A DNA stretch of 64,000 nucleotides from Litomosoides sigmodontis (Eukaryota > Nematoda > Chromadorea > Rhabditida > Onchocercidae): contig OY718804.1 of the NCBI GenBank assembly GCA_963070105.1, positions 6,347,317 to 6,411,316 of the forward strand. The letters are read 5' to 3'. Both the position numbers and the translations under genes were made by a program. Shown one piece after another: positions 16,145 through 30,700 of the stretch (its first letter is position 1; every line of letters starts with the position of its first letter). The notes below the pieces were generated by a model. That model worked only from the letters and a program-made list of their open reading frames with translations. It was not told the origin of the DNA and did not search any database.

Positions 16145-19100
16145 CTAATCTTCATTGCCATCATCCTCTGACTGAAATTTTTTGTATTGAAATTAAATAA
16201 AATATTATGATATCCCAACAGCAGTTGGATTAGGAGTAAAGCAAGAAACTGCAAATTTCATCAAGTTAAAACGGTGCATAGGATGAAGCCCACAGATCAA
16301 TGAATTCATTTTGCTAGACAAAAATCTTAGCATACATGAATCATAATGGCTTAAACGAATTTTATGATAAAAATACTGAGCTACCCTACAAAATAGTGAT
16401 TGTGGTGCAGGAAATGCAAATAAACATAGCAAACCTCATCCAAAGGACAACTAGCCAACAAGGCAGCAGGGGTTACACGCTCAGATGGTTGTCGTTTCTC
16501 GTCCGGGACAACACCGCTCGCGTCGACCCCACGTTGTGGGGCCCACTCTACAGTTAAATGTCCAACAGGATAGTCTGCTCCTAATGATACTGCCTTAAAA
16601 TTAAATCAATGAATACTAGCACTTATTGAAAGAATGAGCTTCAGTTTACAGCGACAATCTCCTTCTTTAGAAAAAAAATTTTGATAAAAAACCTGTTCAG
16701 CATCACGCCTTTTTTTGTAGGTAAAGTAAGCAGTGAGAGATCTATCCTGTGCAGGAACCCCAAAGTCCATATCAACCAGTTCTCCAAAATGTTCCATATG
16801 AATGATAACGTCATTTTCTGTCCCTGCTTCAAAACCGCGTACTACGACCATTTTTGAGCGGTTATCAAGGGTCTGAAAAAGGCTAACAAAAAAATTCAAT
16901 ATATTAAAAGCAAATTAAATCATAAAAAATGATCATTAATTGCGGACTCCAATTAATTTAATAAGCCACATAAATTTTTGTAAAACTGATTTTTTCTCCA
17001 GATTATTCTTCTTTATCGGACAAAAATGAAAACAGCTTTTTTTAAGCCTATCGTATTTTGCTCATGATACACTAAAAATTCATTTTTCATCGAGTGATTA
17101 CAAAAATTATTACCATTGCAGATACAAAGTCTCAAACTACGAACCTGCGAAGAATCTTGCAGACGAATTTTTTTCGGAGAAGCAACCATGTCAGATTCAC
17201 CTGCTGAATATAATAACTGCAGTCTCACAGAAAATATCACTCAAAATATTATTAAATACTAGTTAGGACCAATTTAAAAAACTGTTCCAGTTAAAATGGT
17301 AAAGGACAACTACACTGTCAGTTCTACACTGCGAAGTACATACCATCGGAACCGACAAGATCTCCACTAATAATGGACTCAGTAGCACCGCTGCAACCGT
17401 TCGCATTATCTGTCTTTGTTACTTCAGCACCAGCTTGGGCTTTCATCAACATCTCATTAAGCTCAGCAATTTCACCTTTTGTTTTAGTTACAGAAGATTC
17501 CAGTCCCTTGAAAATCTAAAAAATGGATAAACTTAAAATTATCAAATCGGTAATAATGGAACAGTGATGTTACCGATGTCTCTTGCAGGAACTCTAATTA
17601 CTTGGTCATAACTGCTCTACTCTCATTTTTTCCTACGTGTCACACCAAAATATTTTTTAGTATTTGTAAATTTTCCAGCGAATATTGTGTACCTACTGGA
17701 GAAATGCAATTCAAACTTTCGTAAACAATAGTTAATGTCATATTGCCCAACATAAAAAGAAATTTAGTAAAAAAGTTATCTTCGCTATGACCTTGATTAC
17801 CTTATATAATTTCTTTTTCTTTTCAGGCGCAATGTCTCCAGCTTTCATTTTTTCTAGTATCATTTTCTGTTGTTCAATTTCTTTGGACATAAGATCAGAT
17901 TTTCTCCGCTGAAGATCTATTAATCTCATTTTGTTTTCTTTTTCTTGTTTTCGCCGACGTCTTACCTGCAAAACAAAGATAATTTCATCAATTACCAACT
18001 TGCTCAGAAACAAGAAATTCCAAAACCTCAAAGTCTAAGAACAAATTAATGACATCTGAAATTTTTTCGCAATTTTTGGTTGTAATGCGATACAACATTC
18101 AGAGAGTCATCAAGCAGCATAAAACCTTCGGTTTGCACAACAGATTTCGAGCGATGTATTGTTTAGAAACTAATCCCCCGCTGTTAGACGAAGAAATTTT
18201 GCAATAGAAAATGCGTGTTACTATATTTCAAACAAAATTTTAAAAGAATACTTCAATGTATTTCTCTCTGTCTATCAGAGATTGGCTGATTGCAGAACGT
18301 GAAGCCTGAGGTTCGATATTCTGTGAATTCGCTAAGTGAACTGCTTGTGAATTCTTGACAGCAGAACCATCCAACCGTGAGCCAACATGGACGGTCTTTG
18401 TCAATGAACCTCTTGCATTAAATGTTACGGATGAACTGTTTGTCGGTGCTGTCTGTAAATATTCATCCAGTATTTATTTGAAGTCAACTCACTCAAAATT
18501 AAAATTAAGAGGTTTATGCTTCTTTAAATTAATTTTTCCTTTTTTAATTCAGTTACCATCAACTCCAGTAAAAGTCACGAATTTTGTTCTATGTGGTTGT
18601 CATTCCAGCTTGTCCAAATGTAAAAATATGACCTGGTTTGCATTTACAGTGTTATTTGCTTGTCCATTAGTGCTATGCCAAAATACTTTGATGAAACGAT
18701 TGTTCAGTATTGGCACTGTACTCTTATATGCTGCAACTGCTTCATAGCGATTTGCGTAAGTAATAAGTGCTGCCTCTGGATCACCCTCAAAACAAACCTA
18801 AACACAAAATATAGTATACGGAGAACACGAATAGAGCTTGAATGTAACACGTCAAAATAAAAATCGTTACATGAAGAAAAACACACAAAAAATGATTGTA
18901 ATACGGAATGGATATGAAAAAATATGAAATGAAAACAAAGATGATCTCTAATGCTTTCAGGGTTTCGAATATCCTTACTAGGTTGCAAATTTCTCAAAAA
19001 TATATTATTTCAGATCTAGTCCTGAGTTCAAAATTTTCATATTTACCTGCATATTAACGATCTGTCCAAATTGTCCAAAGTGCTCATTCAGCTTTGCAAT

Positions 19101-21457
19101 ATTGTTCAATTGCGATGGTATCTTACGCACTTGAAGCGTTCTGTTCACAGCTCCCACATTTTGACCGTACCGTCCTGCATTACCACTACCTCCTCCTCCT
19201 CCTCTTCCCCGTCGTTTTTGCCCGATTGTTAGCTTAAAAATTTCCAAAAAATTGCAAAGAAATCTCATTCACACTGCACCGCTTTTTAAATAACAAGTGT
19301 CAATATCTTCAACTTTTATAAAAACAAGATTTATTCATCAATGACATGTGAAGCTTCGTTAAATCAAGTTATCGCTATTGGCAACATCGGTTGCAGACTC
19401 CGCATTACTCAAGAACAATTTACAAGTTACAAGGATGACAAACCGGTGTGATATTGTGTGATGGAGCAGTAGTGGACGAATGTGCTGGATCATAAGTATT
19501 GCTTGCAGGATGAATTAACACAGATGATGACATAGCAGGCACTGTATAAGTTGTTGGTCTCCAAGGCTGATTTACTACAACTGAAGGAAGCGGTGGTGGC
19601 GGCACCGAAAAATCCAGCGAATGTGCTGCTGCTACAATTGGTATCGAAGAAGCACTCAAAGCTGGAGCTTCAGGATTATACCCTGTAAAACACAACTTCT
19701 GAATTGTTTTAATGTAAATAAATTCATCAGTTTAATTAAAGCTTTATAGTAGAATAGGAAACTGAAACGAGGATATAAACCTTCTGAAATAGCGCCTGAT
19801 ACAACAACGCCCGAGTTTGTAGCATATACATTGTCAACGCCAGGTGGTGGAGGGTTCAACGGCGTATAACCAGGTGGTGGCACGGAGAAATTAGTCGCAA
19901 TCTGAGCCACAGCAGGTTTTGCTCCGTTGGTAACCATTTTTTCTAGAGCAATGTCGTCTACAACTACTGGATCAGGTCCATGATCATAAATGCATTGATC
20001 TCCTTTCATGCAATACCCTTTTTCATCATAATCACGACAACGCTTTTTTTTTCGTATATCTGGCTCACCACTTTTTTCGCGTCTAAAAGTAGACTATAAA
20101 ACCAAATTAATTTGAAAAGAGTAGAGATCAATCATTTCAAATACACTGGAGCAGGCAAAGAAAACATATCGTGCTTAAGATAATTTACATATATTAAACA
20201 ACGCAGCGAAAAATCATACCTCTGCCTTTCATAAGGAGAACGCGGTGAACGAGACCGTTTGCGTTCTGGTCTCTCTGGACGATCAGTTTTGTACCGATCC
20301 GCCTGCCAGTGTTGCAGTCGTGTGGGAAGCGGCGCCACACGTCGGTCCAAGTTTCTATCTCCTCGTTCCAACCGTCTTTCACGTGGTGATCGGCTACGTC
20401 GTCTTTCAAACCTTGAAAATACAAAAAAGTTGCGAAATAGTGGTCAGCAAAAACTCAACATCACTGCTCACTCATTTTTCATCTATTTGTTAATCATAAG
20501 AACGATCTGGTAATACAGCCTTTCTAAACATGTAAAATCATAAAATCATTTATGTGATTTGCATCAAAGAATTACCGATTTGCTGAATGATCACGACGGG
20601 ACTCTTCACGTTGAGGAACATCTATTGGAGGTGAGATCCGTTTTCTTACTGTTTTTTGAGGTCCCGGAACTACTTCAGATGTGGAAATCTTTTCACTCTC
20701 TTTCTCATCTCGAGCCTGAAAGTTCACATAAAACAATTCTCATATTTCACTTATCTCAGAAATTCAAAAATAAGCAAAACCTTCTGCGGTTCCCTTTCTT
20801 TGTCACTTTGATTGAGAGTCTTTCTCTTAACACTTTCTCTTTTCTCTTTTACTTCTTTTCGCTCATCAATATCCTTCTTTTTTTCATACACTGCAAATGA
20901 ATTTTTCGACTGTACTGTGGGAGCGGTAGCTGACGTCGACGTGGTAATTGTTATATAACTGCGTTCTCTGATGATACGAAACAGTTTCTCCACAAACGGT
21001 CTTGCTTCTGGAAGAAAATTATTGCTACACTTCTCTAATCGATCGAAGTCAGATAAAATCGGTGTAGCACAATATATCTGACTTCATGTTTCAGAGATTT
21101 CATGACTGGTACGATGGTCTTTTATCGCCCTAAAAAGAAATGCGGAGAAGTGACGAAGGACAATCGGTATATGCCAAAGCATAAGCCAAGATCATACTTG
21201 TTTGTAAGAAGACATCGAGCTGTTCAATGCAGAATTCCATCAATTCGGATTCTGGTTTGTCCTTACGTAGTAGGGCCAGGACATACTTGGCAAGAGCCGC
21301 TGGCTCAGCGTCGCATCTAAAAACGATCATAAAAAATACGTAAAGAATAAAATTTAACCTTAAGAAATACGCAAATAAGCACTAGAAAAAAGCCTTACAT
21401 TGGAGCCATTTCTCTCGTAAGCCATGTACGCAAAGCTTCCGGTGCTTCTATGATCAT
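16145..21457 (-). CDS. rbm-26: RBM26/RBM27-type RNA-binding protein (PWI-like, CCCH, two RRMs)
   Basis: Nuclear RNA-binding protein; family members take part in poly(A)-tail-linked nuclear RNA decay. Sixteen exons run from 21457-21399 to 16171-16145: 21316-21198, 21007-20781, 20715-20576, 20411-20220, 20082-19781, 19682-19444, 19232-19047, 18797-18648, 18452-18252, 17965-17801, 17515-17344, 17203-17145, 16872-16693 and 16593-16435 lie between. They give 858 residues. The N-terminal fold contains PICDAEPAALAKYV and KDKPESEL, as in RBM26. Then come an RS/charged region, a CCCH finger spaced C-x8-C-x5-C-x3-H near residues 260-279, a Pro-rich segment, a Gly-rich linker, RRM1 (LQVRKIPSQLNNI), the LTKTV motif, an Arg/Lys/Glu coiled coil and RRM2 (MVVVRGFEAGTENDV). 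The acidic end is SEDDGNED. The human protein is about 1,000 residues, so the linkers are shorter here. Confidence 0.93.
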
Positions 21458-21976
21458 TGTTGCGTTGCGTTAAACTATGTCACCAAGACTGAAACTGTTT
21501 GAATCATTTAATAAAGCAACCGATTGCATAAGTAACACGTAGAAATATTTTGTGTAGATTTGCCGAATCGACTTAACGAGTAGGCTGAACAAAATTAAAG
21601 TTATGAGAGACACTTGGATGTACGTTGCACGATATTTGCATAGAGTGCAAAAGTGCTGTACTGAACATATTTTAAATACAGACACCTTTTCTGCATCAAT
21701 TCCACACTTCTGGATGCATAATTTTCTGTCACACGAATAGTTCTCTCGGCTCTTAAAAAAATGAAAACGTATCAGAACTCACTATCAAGTCTGATCTATA
21801 TCTCCACACCGTACCAAATTATCAATATCAGTGCAGTAAATTTGTCCTAATGACATCTTAGGTTCTGAAAGTCAAGTTAATAGACCCGCTGTATCTTTGA
21901 TCTGATGTATCCACGTTGTAGCGTCACACATGTTACAGCCTACGTATGATTGACTGATTGACATTTCCCAAAAATG

Positions 21977-22103
21977 CACACACACACACACACATACACA
22001 CATATACACACACACATATACACACACACATATACACACACACATATACACACACACATATACACACACACATATACACACACACATATACACACACACA
22101 TAT

Positions 22104-22134
<31 letters not shown>

Positions 22135-22137
22135 TAT

Positions 22138-22202
<65 letters not shown>

Positions 22203-22233
22203 CATATACGCACACACACACACATACACACAC
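21977..22233. repeat. CA/TATA compound satellite
   Basis: About 257 bp of (CA)n interrupted regularly by TATA, so that the unit is roughly TATACACACACACA with a 12-18-nt period that grows toward the right end. The left half has mostly short units (four to five CA) and the right half longer ones, which points to stepwise expansion by slippage. Confidence 0.95.
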
Positions 22234-23314
22234 CGCTGACGTACACACTTCTCCAGAATAAGCGAGCGAGTGTAAGGAGTCGGAATGAAAACGTCTATCC
22301 CTCTCTTCCAATTAAGTATGCAAATTTTGAAGTGGTAGATAGTTGTTCACCTGTCCACATTGGAGGAATGAGATAGAGAGAGATAGTGGTCTAGGAGGTG
22401 TACTTTCAGTGAAGTTTCAGAGGAATGGTAGGGCTGGGATTTAATCTTTAAACTCAATCCTAAATTAGCGGGAACACGTGGTCTTAATACATGGTTTATG
22501 AGTTGGGTCACTATGTCTCCTCTTGAATATATGCAAATAGTAAACACGAAATGAAAGAAACTCAAGAAAACTTGAAACGGAATCGTAAGCTTCCGCAACA
22601 ACATTACTGCTTTAGCGTGGAATTGGAAAGTAGAGTTTTAAACTTGTAGATTCGGAAACTTTTCAAATACATTTCCAATTCAGTCAATCACAGTACTGGT
22701 TTGTAAAGGCAATGATATTCGCAGACCATTATCGTCTACCTATCCTGTAGCCCATTTTGTTACACTTGTAACAACGTATAACAGTTCAACCGGTCCCTTC
22801 ATTTTCCATTCAGTCAGTGAGTGTGTTATATTATCACTAATACACCAAACCATTTATCGACTAGTCCTTCGCGGAAATGATCTAACGAAGAATGAAATGA
22901 CATATCTCACTTCGACATGGACATTATTTGCCAATCACTTATCAACAACATCTCAGTTATTTCACAAAATATTCCCAAACAAAGTAGTGATCTCTTTCGC
23001 GATTTTATTTGCCGTTTGTTATTAATACGATTTGAGCGAAACTTTGAACTAGATTACAGTGAGTGCAGGAATCAGTTCGGTTTTGGAGCTGATCATGAAA
23101 TAAGGAAGGCATATGCTTGAAACTGATGTTTCATAAATTGAGTGATCGCATAAAGTCGCGTTATTAAGCACAGCACATATAATACTAGTCAGTAGTACTG
23201 ATAGCCTGCAAACGAAAAAACTTATTTCAAACTTTGTTACTATGTTTTGCAAAAAAGTTTTTCTCGCGTTACAGCTCGATGAAATTCAAGGCATTGAACA
23301 CTGCAATAGAAAAG

Positions 23315-23446
<132 letters not shown>

Positions 23447-24250
23447 TCAAAGATTCTGTTCAACTTCATCATTCAAATCTAGTGAAAACAAAGGTTCTGA
23501 AACTGTTTGATTGCAGCTGCGATATGATAGGAAAATGGCGATTATGGAATATGCGAAAAGCTTTTAAAATTCATGCTCTTGCCTTTAGCAGTCTATTGAC
23601 AGCAAAGAATCTTACGCAGTAAGAATGTTACCGAACAGTAAGTATTAGCAAGTTCGGCACATCGTGATATAATTGGAATTTTCTAGAAAAAACAATGGAC
23701 ACAGTCAAAAAATGTCAGTGTTTGGAATTAGCTTATTCCATTCGTTGTTGATTTCTGCTAATGCAAAAACTAATTTTGAAAAAATGTACTCTTTGTATTC
23801 AAATGTGCATTAAAGTAGCAAATGATAACAGCTAAACAGATCTGTATGATATGTAATGTAATAGTTGCACAAGAGCACATGATTTTCCAAGCGATCGATG
23901 TAATCACCTAATAGTGAGGCAGTAGAAACAACAGATATGACGTCAGCAACGAGTAAAATAATTGGATTTAAAATTCCTTAGCTTTTAAGCCTAAATAATC
24001 GAAATTTCTCGGACTCGATTTTTTTTTTATGACTGAACGACAGTTAATGTGAAACATCAAAACAATAGACATAAGAAATTTACATGACGTAAAGGTTAGT
24101 TGTTTCTAAGTTTTACATAACTGCCTATTTTTCTAAATATCTCCAAGTTGTCCTTTTAAAAACGGAGTTTTATGCTTCAACTGAAACAGAAGTGCCATAA
24201 AGCACAGTTGTTGTTAAATCAAGCGGCATGAAGTGCTACGTTTTAGCTTC

Positions 24251-27200
24251 TTAATTCACTATATCGTGATCCTCGCCTTTTATTCCTGAATCATCTTCAT
24301 CTTCTACAGAACTTGATTCAGTATCTGATGATAAATATGTAAAATTTTTCTTCACGATATTAGTTTGCTCAGAATGTAGAAGGGAAGATAGAACGGATGT
24401 AATGCTTGGTCTTGGTAGATGCCTGCTATCACATGCTGACTCCTTGACGATAACTTGTCTCTTTGGTGGTAACGAGCAGGGGAAACAGTGAATTAACTGA
24501 AATGAATACCTCAAAAAAAAATCAGAAATTTACTACAAATAAGAATTCTTAGATGTATGCGTATTTTCACTTCTAGTTGTTTCCCGCTCTACTTCACTTA
24601 TCGAATGATGAAATTATTGTTTGAAAATGAACCCACAGAAAAAATGTTTTTATGGAGAATCAGATAAGAGCCGAACAAGACATTCATTTCTGGAAAAAAA
24701 CAAACCTTGCGATGTAAATCATTTTTTCGATCATTCTCCACCTTCCTAAGTTTTTGTTTTAATCCTTTTGGCATTTTCAATTGCGAAATATTATGTTCTA
24801 ACTAAAAGAAAGTATTCTACAATTGAGCGAATTAAATCATGTAAAATAACTCAATTCCTCACTTTCTTCTACACAACCGTACAATTTTTCCTATTTACGT
24901 ATCTATAACTCTCTCTTACTGTATTATTAAAAATCATTAAGGAACATGAAAGATAAACAAAAAACAGCTCTGCTTCATGCCACATTTGTAACCTTGAAAT
25001 GCTTTTCCAGGTTGCCAAGAGCACTGATAACGGCTGTACAACCAGGGAGAGGACAGATAGCAGACCAATAAAAGTGTTCTTTTAAAACATGGTTTCTTCG
25101 ACTGCCATATGTTCCTAATGCTTTTCCACACTCTGTACACTAAAAATTAGGGTCTGCTTAGACCTTGTTATGACACAATTTACATTATTCTGGTGCAAGT
25201 TACTCAAGAACTTCTTCAGCCACATGCATTAGAGCCTCATAGAATAATTATATGGACAATTTTATGCTTTCGCACAAACTATGACTGCAGTAATTTCAGA
25301 AGATCCGAACTTAGGAACCGACCTTTCTAACATCCGAAATCAAACTATTTCAATAACCATCTCAATTTTATCATCAAACTACTAAAAACAACATTCGAAT
25401 GGCATAAAATGAATCACCTGATAATCGCTCCAAGATAACGAATGAGGAAAGCACGCTTTTATAGTAGCTGGTAACAATTCGGCGATTTCCGGATCATCAC
25501 TTTGTACAAAGTGAAATTGTAAAGCATGAGTTTTCTTAGCAATATAATTGACACCCACATCCTGAAATAGTCAGTGACTTTTCCTGACTGCCTGACGAAA
25601 GTATTAGGAGTAGCGACGTTACTCGATCGCTGCGTCTAGCATTATAATTCATGTTTTTTACTCCCAGTATTAGTTCCTTCAAAAGTTTTTGTCTCTATTT
25701 TGTAATACTACATTTCGTTAAATTTTACGGATCATCTTATTTACCCAACAAACTTTCCATATCCAGTCACTTTTGGTGCTTCGCTGTATAATTAAAACAA
25801 TTTGTGTTATGCCCAGTAAAAATCTAGATTGGAACCAATAAATATGATATCAGATGTGTTAGACGAAATCAAGAAACCTTGCCACACTTATGACATGTAG
25901 TACTGAGCTCTTTTGCAATCTGTGGAACAGAAGCATTCTAAAAATAAATTTTTATGTAATTATTAAGAAAAGACACCAAATAAGGCAGTTTACTAAAAAG
26001 CTCTTTTTACTCGTTTTTAAAAATACAAAAATTTGACCATGGTAATACACATGCTTTTCGACAGATTAGAGTTAAATTTCGAATTATTTTCAGTCCAATC
26101 AAAATGTTGATAGAACAAATGAAGATTGTTAGGTAATAATCAGAAAAACAGACCGAAAATGCTAGAAAAATATGTCAGAGAAAAGTGGTAAAAAATAAGA
26201 AAAGGGTTACCTCTACAGTCCGTTCTTTAGGACCAGAAGTATTTCTGTCTGATTTGCCTTTTCCATCACTTGAAAGAACATTGACAGGATGAGCATTTAG
26301 AAGCTTGTCAGAACTGACAGTTGCAGTATTTTCTAATGCACCAGAGAATAACCCAAAGACATAAGGTGCTTGCTCATTAGGTTCTGATAATTTACAGGGT
26401 TTACTAGAATCAGCGCCAGCCTTCGAAAGAATTTTGGTAGAGTGAATTTCCAACTCAGGTTTTGCGCCATCTGAATTTATCAAAATTGATATTTTTTTCT
26501 AATATTATTTTATCTCTCTTTAGAAAAACTAAAATTCTGAAGTAGACTTACTTAGGAGCCTTGTTGGATTCGAAGTGACTCGACAATCACTTTGGTTATA
26601 CTTCAATGAGCTGGAAAAACATGCGTCATTTGCCTTCACTCTGGTTTTTTTTGGATTACTTACTTTCTGAATATCTGAACGAGAATCCCAGTTGCTCCTT
26701 TTATTTGTTTGCCTAAACACTTGAGAAAATTCAAGATTGGCCAAAAAAATTCAGGTAAATTCCAAGCCAAAAAGAAATTAAACTTATGCTACACTTGTGG
26801 ATTTTCTTGAAAAATTAGAAAAGACACTAACAAATGAAATTTACTCAGAGACAAAGTTTTCGTGCTTTCTCATCCTACGTCGCATAGCAAGTTCCTCACG
26901 ACAGCAATCCTGGAAGATCTTAACTGCCAAGTGTTCTTGGTAGTTTGAGTTGTCGAACTGAAAAATTCATAGTTTCAACTTCGTACTTTCCAAAGAATAA
27001 AGCGATAATGAAAAAAGGTCAGAATATAAAATGAAGGAAAAGACAATGATATCATCACATAAAAATTGATGTGTGATGATGTCTTCAGCAAGCATCATTG
27101 ATATCAATTTAAAGAAGCAAAAGCTAACCTTTAGATCATGGTTTTCTCTGAAAGAATGTAAGACACTGTCGTCTTCATCATCAGATTTAAACATACACCT

Positions 27201-27436
27201 CGTGCATTTATAACGTTGGTAATTGAGGTGCTTATCTCGAATATGCGACAGGAAGCCTCTAAACGGCTTGCTAACATTGCAAAGCAGACAGTGAATATTT
27301 CTGCAAAAAGGATTTTCGATCGAAATACTGGTGACACGACACCTTCACACACTGATAAGATCAAAATACCACACTACTACACCGCGTAGCACAATACTTA
27401 CCTCACTTCTTTATTCTGACCACTCTCAGTCTCCAT
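24251..27436 (-). CDS. Five-finger C2H2 zinc-finger protein, family not identified
   Basis: Probable nuclear nucleic-acid-binding protein; I do not recognise an orthologue. Ten exons: 27436-27402, 27300-27129, 26957-26845, 26712-26552, 26470-26211, 25937-25878, 25561-25418, 25139-24993, 24801-24706 and 24496-24251, giving 477 residues. Two fingers lie near the N-terminus (CLLC...H-x4-H from about residue 16 and CTRC...H-x5-H from about 43). A Ser/Lys/Asn-rich middle of about 180 residues follows. Three more fingers come next: CHKC with H279/H284, CTEC with H332/H337, and C344-x4-C349-x12-H362-x4-H367. Fingers three and five are completed only across an intron, which supports the splicing. A basic stretch (KGLKQKLRKVENDRK) and a Ser/Glu/Asp-rich acidic tail end the protein. 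The order suggests a transcription or chromatin factor. Confidence 0.82.
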
Positions 27437-30400
27437 GTACGCCTTTCAATAGAATATAAGGACACGCTCTGATAGTGTACAGTCAGCCATTTATTTCCTA
27501 AAATAAATGCAAGTAATCATACGAAGTCCACAAAAACATCTCCACACCTCGCTCTTCGTGTCACCAAACCTCACTCGAAGTGGAAAACGATGGTGAAAAC
27601 GAGACTGAACAACCACATCCAAGTAAGAATAATCTTGCATTCATCCGCCAAGTTAATTGAGCTCGTTCCATTAAATTACCTACTTTAGAAAAACAGGTGT
27701 AATTTGTTTTGAGTTCTCTCTCTCTCCTCCTAAGTAAGCACAACACCCACACACTCTTCGCGTGCTCCCCAACTCTACGGATGCCTGCGTACACCAAAGT
27801 GAAAAGAGGCCGCCACTCCTCTCCTCCCTCCAAAGTACGAATGCGGACCGTCTTACTACTTGTTTAAATTACAAATCTTTATGAAACAGGTTGTCTCAGT
27901 GAGGTGTTCGATTTTCAAAAAAGTGTAACATCGGTATGAAGTTCCATCTGCTATTTTATTAATCTTAGCTAATTTTTAAACTCAAATAGCGACTTCTTTT
28001 CGGAATTCTTCAATTGCATTTCGGGTTCATTTCGGAGTTTCAAAAGCTTTTTGCAAATGAAGGTCATTAATTTAACTTAATATGAAGTAAGTTAGGTTTG
28101 AAAGTTATATGCTAGAGACATAGTTGTGAATTCAGTTGCTTTCGCTTTTAATGAATTTCAGAGCGTGCAATCGATAACGGTAATTGTGAACAACGGAGTT
28201 CCAATATAATTTTTGGAATTTCTGTTGTCTGATGATAGAAATGTGTCTTTTAATGTTTCGATTATTTGAAATTAAATGATTGCGTTGGTGTTTTCTCTTC
28301 GCTACTATCTTTCCTTTTGAATTGTGTTAAGTAAGGTTGTAACTTCACTGTTTATGTCTTTTTCTGTATAATTCTGAATGATTTTATTGAGAATGCTCGA
28401 AATTAGCTTAGAAACCAAAAGATTGCTTTCGTTTTGCACGTAGTCTCTCTCTCTCTCTTTCTCTCCCTTTCCCTTTCCCTCTACCTCGCAATGAAGAAAG
28501 ATGGACTGATCTGTACGAGAGAGTCTTAGACTCTTCCTGTGTTTACAGCCTTTTCCAAACTGTCCATAACTGAGCTTCTGTTGCCAATTCAAAGAGGCAA
28601 TTTGAAAGGAAGAACGAGTTGATGCTATGAGCTCGCAGTACTCGGAAGTGACGTTCTTTTGTCTTAGTGCCCCCCCTTATTTCTGTTGCAGATATTGAGG
28701 CATGTCCTGCAGATAGGTATTCAGGCACGCTCTTCGGGTGTTCATATGTCCTGAACACGTTCTATTACGCTTTCAGTCATAATGAAATTTAAGTGAAATG
28801 AGCGACAACATTAGAAGGATAATAATCATCAGTGGTTGTTAATGCATTTGTTTACCTTTTCTCTTTTATTTTCATTGTTTGCCTTACGTTAGATATGCTT
28901 ACTGCCAAATTTTGCCAAATATTTACTTTGTCATTTCAAAATTTGAAGATACAGCAAAGCTATTTCGCAACAAAAAATTAGGTAATTTGGGTGGGATGAT
29001 GAAGTGGAAGAAAGCAATGTGAAAGTACTGAATTGATATTACTTATGTCGTAATTCCCTTGGAATCGTTGCCCTCCCTAATAAACTTCCAGTTTTCCATC
29101 CTCTCTTCTTTTTATACTCCTCAAGCACTGAGCTCATCCAAACTTTACTTTCAAAGCCATAGTTAATCCAATTAGGGAGGGATTTAATCGTCACATTACG
29201 AAAGGAAGGTCATCAAAGAAGATTTCCGGTTTTGTTGAATAATAATTATCTATCTGGCCATTTGGTTGAATGAACTGTTGTTGCTGCTGTTGCTTTTCTG
29301 ACTTCAGTCAGTATGTTCATGAAGATAGGGTAAAAAGGCTTCCTTCCGGTTGAAACTGAAATTGCAATTGCAGTCCTACCAAGGATGGAGTAGAGGTGAG
29401 TTGAGTGCATTCGCTTCTACTGCAACTGATAAGATGGCATAAGCTGACAGGGCGCTGTTACCAAATATTTTTCATTTTCACTCTTCTAGCTTTCCACTAA
29501 TTTGCATCCTTCTAATTTGGGTCGTTGATTTCGGCCAGTCTGTGATATTTAGTGTGTGACACGTTTCTTCTTTTGATTTTGATTTTCTCCCGCACTTCAA
29601 TGAAATGCGAAGCAAAAATGGAAGATTCATGACATTCAGTCATGCCCCTTTCTCGACGACCTCTGTTGCGGTGCATCAATGAGATGCTCCGCTCCAATGC
29701 TTCTCCGCACACCCACGCACGCACATACACGCACACACACCTGCGGATGCCGCATCGAACTAGGTTGCTGATACACACGCACACCTTCACATACTGCACC
29801 AAACTAGGTTGCTGTAAAACCCGTTCGAGTCAAGTGATAGCGAGTTTCCTCCCCGCTCTTCTCTCTCTCTCTCTCTCGCTCTTTCTTAGTAGTGAAGAAG
29901 TGAATCAGAAACTTCTCACAGGAAATTTAAAAGTGCCGAGACAGTTATCATTTGATTTGAAAAAGACAAATTCTCTTTTTAGCTTCCTAACTACTAACAC
30001 AAGTGGTTTGAGCTTTCCAGAGAATTCCATCCCTCCTGATTGCTTCTTTTTTCCTCCGAAATCTGTGTGTCATTTGCTGTTTCGTGTTTTCTCACTTTAC
30101 AACTGTTAAGTAGAAGAAAGCAAGGTAGCGGTAGAGCAATGAGAAATGTAGCGCTTAATAAAACATAATTATGGAAAGTTAAACTTTTCCGGAATTTGAC
30201 CTGAAGCTAATAATGCAAGACAGTAGACTACTGGACAGCATTAACACATGGCTGCAGCATATTTTGTAGAATTTTAAGTTGAGCCAGGAGGTGCTCACGA
30301 ATGTCATGCAGCAGCCAGGAAGAGATGACAATTTGAGCTCCGTTTTAAATAGGAAGTTTCTGTTAGACAGCTGTATTTGATATTAGTCGGTAATAGAGGA

Positions 30401-30700
30401 TGAAGTCGACTGGATGATCGGAAGGCACTGTCCGATTAATCTCGAAGTCCAGAAGTCACTCTCACAAGGCATCTATCTTCGCCTACTTCGTTTTACTTGC
30501 AACGAGGAAGTCTTTCATTCTGTGATATCTATCCTTTTTCGTCATTTTTGTCAAATTTCAGGCAGTTTGTGGAGCGGGCAGTGATAGCGGAATGCGTCGG
30601 TTGAAGCAATGCGATATGGCTCTTATCGATTAATGCCCCTAGTAAAGTGGAATTTTGTTGCTTCTGATTTTTAATTACTAAACAGATCGATAAAGCGTGT
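27437..30700. other. Divergent intergenic region, C2H2 gene / GalNAc-transferase
   Basis: About 3.3 kb between two divergent start codons, so it should hold both promoters. It contains pyrimidine tracts (CTCT-type near 28.45 and 29.86 kb) and a short CA-rich patch near 29.7 kb. The longer open frames here are low-complexity and match nothing I know. Confidence 0.6.

Noticed and set aside
21872..22311. Several long frames over the CA satellite on both strands
   Set aside because: Pure dipeptide-like repeats (HT, CV) with equal frames on both strands.
27561..27833. 90-residue minus-strand frame upstream of the C2H2 gene
   Set aside because: No similarity and no plausible splice connection in phase with exon 1.
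29642..30109. 155-residue plus-strand frame
   Set aside because: Starts in CA-rich DNA and continues through a CT tract. Composition explains it.
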